Assembly: GCA_028280195.1 (NCBI GenBank)
Contig: JANQMH010000029.1
Location: 1 to 64,000, forward strand
Reading direction: 5' to 3'
DNA from: Exilibacterium sp.
GTDB lineage: Bacteria > Pseudomonadota > Gammaproteobacteria > Pseudomonadales > Cellvibrionaceae
Length of the DNA stretch: 64,000 nucleotides
Shown: in pieces, positions 1 to 8,807 of the stretch
How the letters are laid out: the number at the start of each line of letters is the position of its first letter
Position numbering within the stretch: the first letter of the stretch is position 1
The notes under the pieces: model-generated
What the model saw: the letters and a program-made list of their open reading frames with translations, nothing else
What the model was told of the DNA's origin: nothing
The model's database searches: none
Translations under genes and position numbers: made by a program

Positions 1-1323
1 GGTGTTGGAATCCGCCGCGGTCACATAGGACAGAAAGGCAATAAACACAAATACCGCCGCAGTGAGGCCGGCCAGCGGCAGGCGATCGAACATGGCATAA
101 ATGATCGCTTCCGGACCCTGGTTCTGCAGAATCTGGTGCAGTGTTCCCCCCTCGGTCATATCCATAAACAGCGCACTGCCGCCGAACACTGACATCCAGG
201 CGCAGGCAAACAGCGCCGGCAACAGCAGATTCATCTGGATAAACTCTCTGACAGTATAGCCGCGGGCGATTTTCCCCAGAAACATCGCCGTCACCGGCGC
301 CCACGCATACCAGTTGGCCCAGTTGAACACGGTCCAAGACTTGGGCCAGGGATCGTCGGTGACACCGCCGACAAACAGGCTTCTGGCAAAAAAGTTGGAT
401 AGAAAATTGCCGAAGCTCTCCACCCCGATTTCCAGAATATAAAGCGTCGGGCCAAATAAAAACACAAACAGGCAGTAGCCGAAAAACAGTTTGATATTGA
501 TATTCGACAGGCGCGATATACCGCGGTGCAGCCCGCTGACAGCGGAGATGACAAAGGTTGCGACAATGGCGGCCGCCACGGCGGCGCGCAGGTAGTGACC
601 ACTGCCAAAGCCAAACAGACTGTCCAGGCCGCCGGACAGCGTCAGTATGCCCGCTCCCAGCGAAGCCGACATGCCCGCCACCAGCGCATAGAGCGCCACC
701 GCATCCACAACCTGGCCGGCGCGGCCCTGCACCCAGGAACCCAGCGCCGGACTCAGCGCCGAACCCAGGGAAAAGGGGCGCTGCAGATTGTAGTAGACCA
801 GCGCGAAAGTCAGCGCCGGCACCGTGTAGATCGCATAAGGGATAAAAGACCAGTGCAAGAACAAGGTGGCCAGAGCAAAGCGCGCCGCTTCCGGCGAAGC
901 GGCCTCGATAGCCATGGACTGCGGCGGTGCGTGCAGGTGGAACATGGGCTCGGCGGTGCCCCAGAACAGTATGCCTGTGGCGATGGTGGTACACAGCGTG
1001 ATGGAAAACCAGCGCCAGCGAGTCAGCAGCGGCTTGGCATTGTCGCCTCCCAGCCTGATGTTGGCGATGGGTGAAAAGTAGACCCACACCAGGGTCAGCA
1101 GCAGTGTTAACGCCGAAATGCTGAACAGCCAGGAAAAGTGCGTCAGAATCCAGCTGTTGATCGCCGAGGTGGTGGCCAGAAAGCCCGGGAGATCAAAAAA
1201 GCTGAACAATACCGCCACCGCCAACAAGGCAAAGGGCGGCCAGAACACCAGGGGTCTGATATGTGTCGTTGTCGCAGTCGCGGCGCTGTCGAGCGGCTTA
1301 CGCAGGCGGGTTGTCTGATCCAT
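1..1323 (-). CDS. BCCT-family transporter (betaine/carnitine/choline type), 3' end outside window
   Basis: The reading frame is open for 441 codons from an ATG at 1323 to the window edge without a stop, so the C-terminus is missing. It is a polytopic inner-membrane protein. Recognisable BCCT features are WGTAEPMFH in the first third, the family stretch FNWANWYAWAPVTAMFLGK in the middle, and FLSYVTAADSNT at the visible end. The family imports quaternary ammonium compatible solutes or related substrates, usually by Na+ or H+ coupling. The substrate cannot be told from sequence here. The start has AAGG about 7 nt upstream and lies beside a perfect 17-nt tandem duplication in the leader. Family assignment is firm; substrate is unknown. 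Confidence 0.93.
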   Translation of the reverse strand, partial: MDQTTRLRKPLDSAATATTTHIRPLVFWPPFALLAVAVLFSFFDLPGFLATTSAINSWILTHFSWLFSISALTLLLTLVWVYFSPIANIRLGGDNAKPLLTRWRWFSITLCTTIATGILFWGTAEPMFHLHAPPQSMAIEAASPEAARFALATLFLHWSFIPYAIYTVPALTFALVYYNLQRPFSLGSALSPALGSWVQGRAGQVVDAVALYALVAGMSASLGAGILTLSGGLDSLFGFGSGHYLRAAVAAAIVATFVISAVSGLHRGISRLSNINIKLFFGYCLFVFLFGPTLYILEIGVESFGNFLSNFFARSLFVGGVTDDPWPKSWTVFNWANWYAWAPVTAMFLGKIARGYTVREFIQMNLLLPALFACAWMSVFGGSALFMDMTEGGTLHQILQNQGPEAIIYAMFDRLPLAGLTAAVFVFIAFLSYVTAADSNT

Positions 1324-1324
1324 T

Positions 1325-1358
1325 TAATAGCCTTGTACTACTAATAGCCTTGTACTAC
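1325..1358. repeat. perfect 17-nt tandem duplication in BCCT leader
   Basis: The unit taatagccttgtactac occurs twice head to tail (1325-1341 and 1342-1358). Read on the minus strand each unit contains AAGG, so the duplication also doubles the putative ribosome-binding site of the BCCT gene. Confidence 0.9.
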
Positions 1359-1593
1359 GCGGCTACGATGGGAACCAGCCGGCAGGTTGTCGTCATATGC
1401 CCATGATTACATACAAAGGATAAGAACTCTATGCCATGTCACCGGGTTTATACCAGCAATGGACTGCTGAGGCGGTACCTCTGGCGGGAATTTCTTGGCA
1501 TAAAAGTAGAGGTCTAAACTGTGATAGCCTGTCGTTACAGGTTTTTGGTGGGGTGAGTTTTTGAAAGGGGTGATGTCCACCCGGGCCGGTTCA

Positions 1594-1619
1594 CGCCGAA
1601 GGGTATATACCCTCCGGCG
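1594..1619. promoter_or_regulatory. 26-nt near-perfect palindrome (possible operator or hairpin)
   Basis: The two halves pair at 12 of 13 positions around the perfect palindrome gggtatataccc (1601-1612). It lies in the 703-nt gap between the BCCT gene and the end of the GH5 gene, where no convincing coding region was seen. It could be a protein-binding site or a structured RNA element; function is unknown. Confidence 0.5.
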
Positions 1620-1696
1620 CAAACCTGCTCAAGTGGCACAAATCTCGAATGTGGCACCAATCCCTCCCCACTTGCAGTGACACACCGAACCAGGGT

Positions 1697-1826
1697 CGCG
1701 GTGGTACCGGGTATTTTTAAGCCCCACATAGAGGACCTGTGCCAGAAGGGAATTGTAGTAGTAAGCAGTTGTCAGGCGGCAGAGGTCCCGCTACCGGCAG
1801 GCTTAAAAATACCCGGTACCACCGCG
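1697..1826. repeat. 27-nt perfect inverted repeat with 76-nt spacer
   Basis: Arms at 1697-1723 and 1800-1826 are exact reverse complements (27/27), each containing ggtaccgggtattttta or its complement. The 76-nt interior has no clear ORF. It lies about 200 nt downstream of the GH5 stop. Candidates are a MITE or REP-like element or a large stem-loop; no target-site duplication was identified. Confidence 0.75.
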
Positions 1827-2026
1827 GCCCGTGCCGTGTGGCACTCCCCTTAACCCCCCCTTCTTCGAAGCGCCAAAAGAACAATACGGAAAAACCGCGA
1901 TCTGCAAGAGTTCGAAACACAGCGCCGCCCGCTGCAGCAGGAGAAATAACACATCGAACACAGCCCCGCATCCGGCCAAATGCCGCGATGCGGGCGCGTT
2001 TCCGATTGACCGGCAACAGCGGCCAT

Positions 2027-3766
2027 CTACTGTGCTATAAGGTCACCGAGCGAAACACCGGTACCGGCACTGCCGCCGAGCTTTGCCCGGTGGTCGAGGC
2101 CGATAAACTTGCCCTGCCCGGTTTGCCACAGCGCCGGTTTCAGCAGATTGTATTTCTCCTCATCCCAGGTTAACCAGTCGCTCTGCAGCAGTCCGCCGGT
2201 ATCACCGGAATTGGGATTGATCGCCCAAAAAGTATGGTGCAGCCGCAGCTCGACGATTTCGTCGCGCAGCGCTTCCATCCATTTCTGATTATCTCCCCCG
2301 TCCATAAACCCGCCCCACTCGCCAATCAGCAGCGGCGAGATAAGGTCGTTATGAATATACAGCCAGTTGGGCTCCCACACTTCGGCGCGCAGGCTGTTGC
2401 GGTCGAACTCACCTTCAAACCAGGGCTGCTGAAACACCAGCGGACCGTAGTCGTGGGGTGAGTAAATAATCTGCGCCTGGTGCCCCGGCACTTCCACTTC
2501 AAAGTCACGCACACCGCGCAGGTTGCCGCCCCACCAGTTAAAATCGTAACACTGATCACCCTGACCGGGAACCGGAGACGACTTGTTGTTGATCCACTTG
2601 CCGTAGCGCGGATAGACCTCGATCCCTTCAACCACGATCAGTGCATTGGGATTGACGGCGAGAATCCGCCGCGCGGCGGTCTGCGCCACATGGCGCCAGT
2701 TGTTGGCATCCTCAGAGCCGTCCCATTTGGCAAAGTCTGTATTTTCCGAGGCGGGCTTGCGGGTACAGTAAGCCTCCCAGCTTTCGTCCGGCTGCTTTTG
2801 TATATCGTTGCCGAGACTGCCGTTGGGCACGCCGTGCGGTTCATTCTGCAGGTCGAAGGCAACGATGGTGTCATCGTTTTTATAGCGCTCGGCAAACCAT
2901 TCCCAGGTGTCGTAAAAATCCTCCACGGTGATATCACCTTTGGCCCAGCCCCAATAGGTGTGGCCCGAGTTGTTCTGGTCCGGGTGATGCACATCCAGCA
3001 TCACCTTTACACCACAGGCCTTGGCCACCGCTAAAAAGCGGTCAAAGATTTCCAGGCTGCTTTTGCCCTGCAAACCCGGGTTGGTGGATAAATTGACGTT
3101 GGTTGGCTTGAATACCCCGGCTTTCCATTCTTTCATGATTTCAGTGCCGATGGGTACACGCAGCAGGTTGATACCACGCTCGGCGACACCCTCTACCAAC
3201 TTTTCCAGATTGACACTCCAAAGGCCGTGAAAAACGCGCTCCGAGGTATTGAAACCAAACCAGTTGGCGCCGGTGACCCAGACCGGGTTGCCCTGTTGGT
3301 CCACCAGCTGATTGCCGGAGGAAGTCAACCAGTCATCATCACCGGGCAGCGTCGAAGGGTCCACACCGCAGGCTACCACACCCGGCTCGGGGCCTCCGCC
3401 TCCGCCGCCGCCATTGCCGCCACCGACCAGCGTTACAGGCGGCAACACGGTAATGTTGCCGGGCGCTCCCTGAAAGCCGAATTCGACCCTGCTGCCCACC
3501 GCCACCGTTGCATTCCAGCCGGCATTGCTGACCTCAATTGTCTGGCCGCTTTGGACAAAACTCGCGTTCCACATATTGACGATGGTGCGATCAAAGGCCC
3601 AGCTCAGTTGCCAGTCGGTAACCGGTGCTGTGCCGTTGGTATTATCGATGACCACTTTCGCGGTAAAGCCCTGGTTCCAGTCGTCTTCGATACTCATGCT
3701 GACCTGGGCGGCAAAGCATGGACCAAACGCAAGTGCCAAAGCTGCTAAGAGAAATATTCTGTTCAT
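2027..3766 (-). CDS. secreted endoglucanase, CBM2-GH5
   Basis: This 579-residue protein should be exported and hydrolyse internal beta-1,4-glucosidic bonds of cellulose. Residues 1-19 form a signal peptide. About 20-115 is a CBM2 cellulose-binding module with the usual spaced Trp residues, followed by a Gly-rich linker (115-125). About 140-579 is a GH5 (beta/alpha)8 domain of the bacterial endoglucanase type, with entry motif NPVWVTGANWFGFNT. The acid/base Glu is E309 in FDLQNEP and the nucleophile Glu is E483 in LLIGEWGG; both are present. Length fits an intact enzyme. It is divergent from the cytochrome-CBM2 gene at 4209, sharing a 442-nt intergenic region, which suggests coordinated control. 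Confidence 0.95.
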   Translation of the reverse strand: MNRIFLLAALALAFGPCFAAQVSMSIEDDWNQGFTAKVVIDNTNGTAPVTDWQLSWAFDRTIVNMWNASFVQSGQTIEVSNAGWNATVAVGSRVEFGFQGAPGNITVLPPVTLVGGGNGGGGGGGPEPGVVACGVDPSTLPGDDDWLTSSGNQLVDQQGNPVWVTGANWFGFNTSERVFHGLWSVNLEKLVEGVAERGINLLRVPIGTEIMKEWKAGVFKPTNVNLSTNPGLQGKSSLEIFDRFLAVAKACGVKVMLDVHHPDQNNSGHTYWGWAKGDITVEDFYDTWEWFAERYKNDDTIVAFDLQNEPHGVPNGSLGNDIQKQPDESWEAYCTRKPASENTDFAKWDGSEDANNWRHVAQTAARRILAVNPNALIVVEGIEVYPRYGKWINNKSSPVPGQGDQCYDFNWWGGNLRGVRDFEVEVPGHQAQIIYSPHDYGPLVFQQPWFEGEFDRNSLRAEVWEPNWLYIHNDLISPLLIGEWGGFMDGGDNQKWMEALRDEIVELRLHHTFWAINPNSGDTGGLLQSDWLTWDEEKYNLLKPALWQTGQGKFIGLDHRAKLGGSAGTGVSLGDLIAQ

Positions 3767-3812
3767 TATTTATCTCCGGGTTAGGGGTGAATGAAATGCG
3801 TACAGACCGCAC

Positions 3813-3900
3813 TAGAAGCTGTTTCATAACTCTCGACCTATTGCGGCGGCGCCAGTTATCACTCGCCTCGCTACGGCCGAGAGTTATGAAACAGCTTCTA
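3813..3900. repeat. REP/MITE-like element, 23-nt perfect terminal inverted repeats
   Basis: Arms at 3813-3835 and 3878-3900 are exact reverse complements (start tagaagctgtttcataactc). The 42-nt interior plus one base of the right arm holds a 22-nt stretch (3857-3878) that recurs in inverse orientation at 62353-62374 downstream of uvrA, so this is a dispersed element rather than a local hairpin. It lies in the GH5/cytochrome divergent promoter region. Confidence 0.8.
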
Positions 3901-3990
3901 CACACTATATCGCCGCACTGCCCGCCGGATCGTCCGGCTGCGGATCAGTTTTCGTACTGATATCGCCGGTGCGGAAAAGCATACCAGCGG

Positions 3991-4047
3991 GCAAAGTTCA
4001 TCTGAGTGCAGTGAAACGTTCGAGAAACCGCAACACTGGCCGGCATA
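3991..4047 (+). promoter_or_regulatory. putative shared upstream element of cellulase island (copy 1)
   Basis: Begins with gcaaagttcat and continues with aaacgttcgagaaaccgc and a GGC/ATAC tail. The same order of blocks occurs at 14430-14487 upstream of GH48, with about 70-75% identity by eye. It lies 162 nt before the cytochrome-CBM2 start and also in front of the divergent GH5 gene. It may be an activator site or promoter; inferred by comparison within the window only. Confidence 0.45.
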
Positions 4048-4208
4048 CCAAATTAATTCTTAGCCGGTCGAATCATGTGCCGCTCTATCAGATATTGTGT
4101 GAGAAAAATATCGCCGCGCTATGGCTCTCCGGGAGATCCGCGATAAGCGTAACAGCATATAGCCGCAATGCTGCAGCGCGGAAAAAATCTGATGACTGAG
4201 GAGGGCTT

Positions 4209-7200
4209 ATGTTCCAGCAAAAGCACCTGCAAATACTGCTCGCTTGTGCCATTTCCCTGTTTCCACTTTGCGCCCGCTCCGAACTCAATGGCGGCGACGG
4301 CCCCGGCATCGACAATACGCCGCGGCCGGCCGGCACCTATCTAAAGTTTCTCGACCGGGGTGGCCGCATGGTGCAGTTCCATCGCGGCTATCTCTACATC
4401 ATGGGCCAGGGTAAAACCACCCTGTGGGATATGTCGGATGCCACCAGTCCGGTATTACTGGACGAAAAAGACTACGGCGACAACGGTCACCGCTGGTGGA
4501 AGTTGAATACGGATATTTTCTGGCGCGAGTACTCGACACCGGAAGTCAGCGGCTCCGGCTACCGCTTTCTGGATTTGCGCGATATGCTCGACCTCAAGCC
4601 CTGGACCGACCCGCAGGCGCCGCTGCCCATTCTGGAGGGCGGGCAGGGCCTGCAGAAATGGCAGTTGCTGGAGACGTTTCCCACCGGCACCAATGGCGGC
4701 AATGTACACGACCTGCGCTATGACGATCCGTCGGTCGATGCCGATGCCATCACCGCGGTATTCGATACCAACAATGGCGCCGAAGGCAGTTTGCGGTTTC
4801 GCATCGGCAACCTGCTGTTTACCACCACCGGCAACGGCATTGCCGTGCTGGATATCGGCGATCCGAAAAATATCAAGTTTCTCGACTCGGTCAGCGGCCC
4901 GGGTTTTCAGCAGTACACCACGACCTACCATGTCTGGCGCGACAAGGTGGTGTTCTTAAACGGCAATGACGGCAATCTCAACGGCAACAACCTGGCCATG
5001 GTGGACTTCAGCGATCCCACGGATCTGAAACCGGGGGTATGGCCGAGCGGCAGAACCGGCCTGAAAGTATCGGAGATGTCCGCCGGGCGCTATATGTATT
5101 TCCAGGACCAGTACGGTTTTACCGGGCAGAACGATCTGGCGGTAAAAATCAATATGGAAACCGGCGAGGTCGTACAACAGTTTACTGCCCCGGGCTGGCC
5201 CCAGAGCTATCTGGACTACCAGTGGATGCCCCTTGGCCCGGTGGTGGTGGGCAGCGGCTCCAACGGCGGCGACGGGCGTACCTTTTTCTACCAGCATCAG
5301 CACGGCCCGGACCTGCGCGGGCCGGAAATCGGCTTTCACAGCCCCGCCGCCAACTCCGTCAATAATCCAGTGTCGACCGTAATCGGCTTTTCCATCCCGG
5401 AAATCATCGATGAGCGCAGCGCCAGCGACCAGACCATCCGTATACGGCCGGTGGGCGGCGGGGCGCCGATCGAGGGCCATATCACCTGGAATTCCTACCA
5501 CGTTTTAAACTTCATACCGAAAGACTTTTTGCAACCCGATACCACCTACGAGGTGAAAATGGTAGAGGGCGGTTTGAAAGATGTCGCCGGCAACGGTATT
5601 TCTGAATATACGTTTTATTTTGCCACCGGTAACGGTCTGACTGTCAACACCGCACCCGAAGTCAGCGCCATCGACTATGGCGACAACACGCCGGTCGAGG
5701 TCGGCCAGGCGGTAACTTTTACCGCAGTGGCCAGCGACGCCGAGGGCGACAGCCTGGAATACCGCTGGGACTTCGGTACCGGCAACAGCGCCTGGTCCGC
5801 CGCCAGCAGCACTACGCACATCTTCGACGCCGCCGGCCTGCCCACAGTCAGCGTGCAGGTGCGGGATTCGGCGGGCGGTATCAGCGGCGCCAGCCGCAGC
5901 GTGGTGGTGGTGGCTTCGGCGGCGGTATCAGCGGCAAGCCATTCCGGCCCACTGGCACTGGACACGGCTTCACGCAAACTCGCCGTGGTAAACCCGGACA
6001 ACGACAGCCTGGCGATCGTGGACGCCGATACGCTGGAGAATATCGCCGAATACCCGGTATGCGCAGATCCCACTTCAGTGGCGATTTCCAGTCAGGGGCA
6101 TGCCTGGGTGGTCTGCCGCGACGCCGACAGAGTGCTGGTGCTGGAACTGTCGAGCGGCGCGACTGTGGCGACACTGGTACTGCCTTACGGGGCGGAGCCC
6201 TATGCCGTGGTCGCCAACCCGGCCGCCGACACGCTCTATGTCAGTCTCAGCGGCAAAGGTGAAGTGCGTGCATTCGATGCGCAGACTTATATCGAAACCG
6301 GCAGCCTCGCCCTCGGCCCCCATGCCCGCGCCATGGCGGTGAGCGCCGACGGCAGCAGGCTGTTGGTTACCCGTTTTATCTCTTCGGGCGGCGGCCTGGT
6401 GTGGGAAGTGGACCTGCAGAGTTTCACCATCGCCAACAGTCTGGCGCTGGCCGACGACACCACCAGCCCGGATACCGGCTCCAGCGGCGGCGGGCTGCCC
6501 AACTACCTGGCGGGCATAGCCATGGACCCGGGCGGCGCTAAAGCCGTCTGTGTGGGTAAAAAAGACAATATCGATCGCGGCCTGTTTTTCGGCGGCGATC
6601 CGCTGACCTTCGAAAGCACCGTGCGCAGCGCACTGTCGGTGATCGACCTGACCGACAGTCGCGAGGTGCCGGCGGCGCGTATCGATATCGACGATCACGC
6701 CCAGGCCTCCTCCGTTACCTACAGCCCCACCGGCAGCCACCTGTTTGTCACCATGCAGGGCAATAACCGCCTGATCGTATTGAACCCGGCCAACGGCAGC
6801 GAAGTCGCCCGTGTCGATACCGGGCTGGCGCCTCAGAGCGTGCTTGTCGATGCACAGACCCAGAGAGTGTTTGTGAAAAACTTCATGGGCAGAAGCCTCA
6901 GTGTGTTCGATGCCGCGGCGATGCTCGGCAGTGGCAGCAAACAGCTGCCACTGCTGGCAACGCTCGCCACCGTCGCCGCCGAGCAGCTGTCCGCTGCGGA
7001 GCTGGCCGGCAAACGCGTGTTCTATAATGCCGCCGATCCGCGTATGGCGCTCGAGGGTTATATCAGCTGCGCGGTCTGCCACGACGACGGCGGGCACGAC
7101 GGCCAGGTGTGGGACTTTAGCGATCGCGGCGAAGGCCTGCGCAATACCATCTCGCTGCGCGGGCGTGCCGCAACGGCCCAGGGCCGGCTGCACTGGTCGG

Positions 7201-8375
7201 CCAATTTCGATGAAATACAGGATTTCGAACACGATATCCGCGGCCCTTTCAGCGGCCGGGGCTTTATGCGCGATGCCGACTTTGCCGCCACCAGTGACCC
7301 TCTGGGCCCGGCCAAAGCCGGCCTGTCGGCAGAGCTGGATGCGCTGGCCGCCTATCTGGCCGGCCTCGATACCTTTGGCAAAAGCCCCCATCGCCGCAGC
7401 GACGGCAGCCTTACCCCCGCGGCTGAGGCCGGCCGGGCGGTCTTTATCAGCGCCGGTTGTGCAGACTGTCACGCCGGCCCGGCCTTCAGCGACAGCGCAA
7501 CGGGCTTACTGCACGATGTCGGCACGCTTGCGGCGGACAGCGGCTCGCGCCTCGGCGGTCCGCTCAGGGGGCTGGATACCCCCACCCTGCGCGGTCTCTG
7601 GTCGAGTGCTCCCTACCTGCACGACGGCTCTGCCGCGACGCTGGCCGACCTGATGCAAGCGGCCGGCGGGCACGGTTTTGCGCCGCTTGCGGCGCGGCAA
7701 CGCGCCGATCTGCTGGCCTATCTGCAACAAATCGATGACTCGGAAGCAGCCATTGCGGCACCGGGCATTACCCTGGCGCTCAGTTCCCTGCAGGCCGGCG
7801 AAACCATTGCAGCCGGCCCCGTCCCCCTGAGCATCAGCAGCAGTATTCCGGCCATTGAGCGGGTCGTCTACTATATCGATGGTGTCGAGGTAGCCGAGCG
7901 CACGGCGGCGCCGTTCGACAGCGAGTGGTTGCCGCCGTCCAGCGGCAATTATCGCGCACAGGCGCAAGCCTTCTACAACAACGGCCATACGGCGACGCTG
8001 TCTGCGGAAGTCGACTTTCAGTTTGGCGCCAGCGCCGGCTGTACGGTGGACTACAACATTGCCCGCGACTGGGGCAGCGGCTACCAAGTCGATGTGACCA
8101 TCACCAACAGCGGTGAAGCGACCATCGCCGGTTATCAACTCAGTTGGCAGCTGGGCGAGGGCGAGCAGTTCAGCAGCGGCTGGAATGCCGATTTCCAGGC
8201 CGAAGGCAGACAGCTAAGCGCCAGCAATGGCGCCGGCGCCTGGAATGGCACGCTTGCAGCGAATGGCGGCAGCAGTCATTTCGGCTTCCAGGCCAGCAGA
8301 GCCGGCACTGGCGCCGCGCATATTCCGGTTGCCTTCAGCTTGAACGGGACATCCTGCACTGCCGGCGGCGGGTGA
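4209..8375 (+). CDS. secreted beta-propeller / di-heme cytochrome c / CBM2 protein
   Basis: A 1388-residue exported protein. Order: signal peptide (1-24), an N-terminal propeller-like domain (~25-395), a bacterial Ig-like domain (~400-485), a PKD domain (~490-575), a YVTN-type beta-propeller (~580-925), a c-type cytochrome region (~935-1195), an Ig-like spacer (~1200-1275) and a C-terminal CBM2 (1278-1385). Two heme-binding motifs are visible, CAVCH (C954-H958) and CADCH (C1084-H1088). Around the second, TPTLRGLWSSAPYLHDGS resembles di-heme cytochrome c peroxidase/MauG proteins. The CBM2 should hold a redox protein on cellulose. Cellvibrio japonicus has CBM-bearing redox proteins (Cbp2D/Cbp2E) proposed to feed electrons to lytic polysaccharide monooxygenases; a similar role here is inference, as no LPMO gene lies in the window. 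ATG has GAGG about 6 nt upstream. Confidence 0.88.
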   Translation: MFQQKHLQILLACAISLFPLCARSELNGGDGPGIDNTPRPAGTYLKFLDRGGRMVQFHRGYLYIMGQGKTTLWDMSDATSPVLLDEKDYGDNGHRWWKLNTDIFWREYSTPEVSGSGYRFLDLRDMLDLKPWTDPQAPLPILEGGQGLQKWQLLETFPTGTNGGNVHDLRYDDPSVDADAITAVFDTNNGAEGSLRFRIGNLLFTTTGNGIAVLDIGDPKNIKFLDSVSGPGFQQYTTTYHVWRDKVVFLNGNDGNLNGNNLAMVDFSDPTDLKPGVWPSGRTGLKVSEMSAGRYMYFQDQYGFTGQNDLAVKINMETGEVVQQFTAPGWPQSYLDYQWMPLGPVVVGSGSNGGDGRTFFYQHQHGPDLRGPEIGFHSPAANSVNNPVSTVIGFSIPEIIDERSASDQTIRIRPVGGGAPIEGHITWNSYHVLNFIPKDFLQPDTTYEVKMVEGGLKDVAGNGISEYTFYFATGNGLTVNTAPEVSAIDYGDNTPVEVGQAVTFTAVASDAEGDSLEYRWDFGTGNSAWSAASSTTHIFDAAGLPTVSVQVRDSAGGISGASRSVVVVASAAVSAASHSGPLALDTASRKLAVVNPDNDSLAIVDADTLENIAEYPVCADPTSVAISSQGHAWVVCRDADRVLVLELSSGATVATLVLPYGAEPYAVVANPAADTLYVSLSGKGEVRAFDAQTYIETGSLALGPHARAMAVSADGSRLLVTRFISSGGGLVWEVDLQSFTIANSLALADDTTSPDTGSSGGGLPNYLAGIAMDPGGAKAVCVGKKDNIDRGLFFGGDPLTFESTVRSALSVIDLTDSREVPAARIDIDDHAQASSVTYSPTGSHLFVTMQGNNRLIVLNPANGSEVARVDTGLAPQSVLVDAQTQRVFVKNFMGRSLSVFDAAAMLGSGSKQLPLLATLATVAAEQLSAAELAGKRVFYNAADPRMALEGYISCAVCHDDGGHDGQVWDFSDRGEGLRNTISLRGRAATAQGRLHWSANFDEIQDFEHDIRGPFSGRGFMRDADFAATSDPLGPAKAGLSAELDALAAYLAGLDTFGKSPHRRSDGSLTPAAEAGRAVFISAGCADCHAGPAFSDSATGLLHDVGTLAADSGSRLGGPLRGLDTPTLRGLWSSAPYLHDGSAATLADLMQAAGGHGFAPLAARQRADLLAYLQQIDDSEAAIAAPGITLALSSLQAGETIAAGPVPLSISSSIPAIERVVYYIDGVEVAERTAAPFDSEWLPPSSGNYRAQAQAFYNNGHTATLSAEVDFQFGASAGCTVDYNIARDWGSGYQVDVTITNSGEATIAGYQLSWQLGEGEQFSSGWNADFQAEGRQLSASNGAGAWNGTLAANGGSSHFGFQASRAGTGAAHIPVAFSLNGTSCTAGGG

Positions 8376-8385
8376 GCCGAATGAA

Positions 8386-8763
8386 TCAGGGAGCGGCAGG
8401 CGGCGCACTGCCGCCTTGCTGCAGGCAGGACAGATAGGCGCGGTAGTAGCGCTGTGCCACGGCGGGCTGCTGCCGATATTCGGCCATATAGCTGTGAGCG
8501 AAGTCTGCGGGAATACTGAGTTCGGCGGTTTTGTCTGCCTGCGCGGCCGGCGAGCCGCCGTACTGCCGCGCAATACCCGGCGCCTCGACCACGCCGCGGG
8601 CGAAGTAGCGGCAGTTTTCGTAACGCTGCTCGAGATAATGGTGCTTGACATAGACCAGCGAGATACATATCAAAATGATCGCCGTGACGGCCAACAGCAA
8701 CGATTTCTCCCCGGTACTAATCTTCATCGGTGCACGTTTCTTCATCGGTGCACGTTGTAACAA
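8386..8763 (-). CDS. small single-pass membrane protein, unknown function
   Basis: A 125-residue protein with one hydrophobic segment (about residues 20-40) near the N-terminus and a short soluble tail with two Cys (in YENCRYF and YLSCLQQ) and a Pro/Ala end. I recognise no family. It converges on the cytochrome-CBM2 gene, ending 10 nt after that gene's stop on the opposite strand. The first 13 residues contain three Met, generated by an 18-nt tandem duplication (8721-8756), so the true start could be residue 1, 7 or 13. Confidence 0.55.
   Translation of the reverse strand: MLQRAPMKKRAPMKISTGEKSLLLAVTAIILICISLVYVKHHYLEQRYENCRYFARGVVEAPGIARQYGGSPAAQADKTAELSIPADFAHSYMAEYRQQPAVAQRYYRAYLSCLQQGGSAPPAAP
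8721..8756. repeat. perfect 18-nt tandem duplication in a start region
   Basis: The unit tcttcatcggtgcacgtt is repeated twice (8721-8738 and 8739-8756). It duplicates six codons including a start codon of the small membrane-protein gene on the minus strand. Confidence 0.88.
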
Positions 8764-8807
8764 CGGCGGGCTTCATACAGTCCCCGCCAAAGCGTTGCCG
8801 CCTGTGG

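Noticed and set aside
1527..1545. Small terminator-like hairpin cctgt/acagg with T run
   Set aside because: The stem is only 5 bp and no plus-strand gene precedes it.
1407..2016. Several overlapping short frames in the BCCT/GH5 gap
   Set aside because: They overlap each other on both strands, cover the inverted repeat and lack start signals.
6075..7472. 465-codon open frame antisense to the cytochrome-CBM2 gene
   Set aside because: It is a GC-driven shadow of a gene with clear domains; its translation is low-complexity and matches no family.
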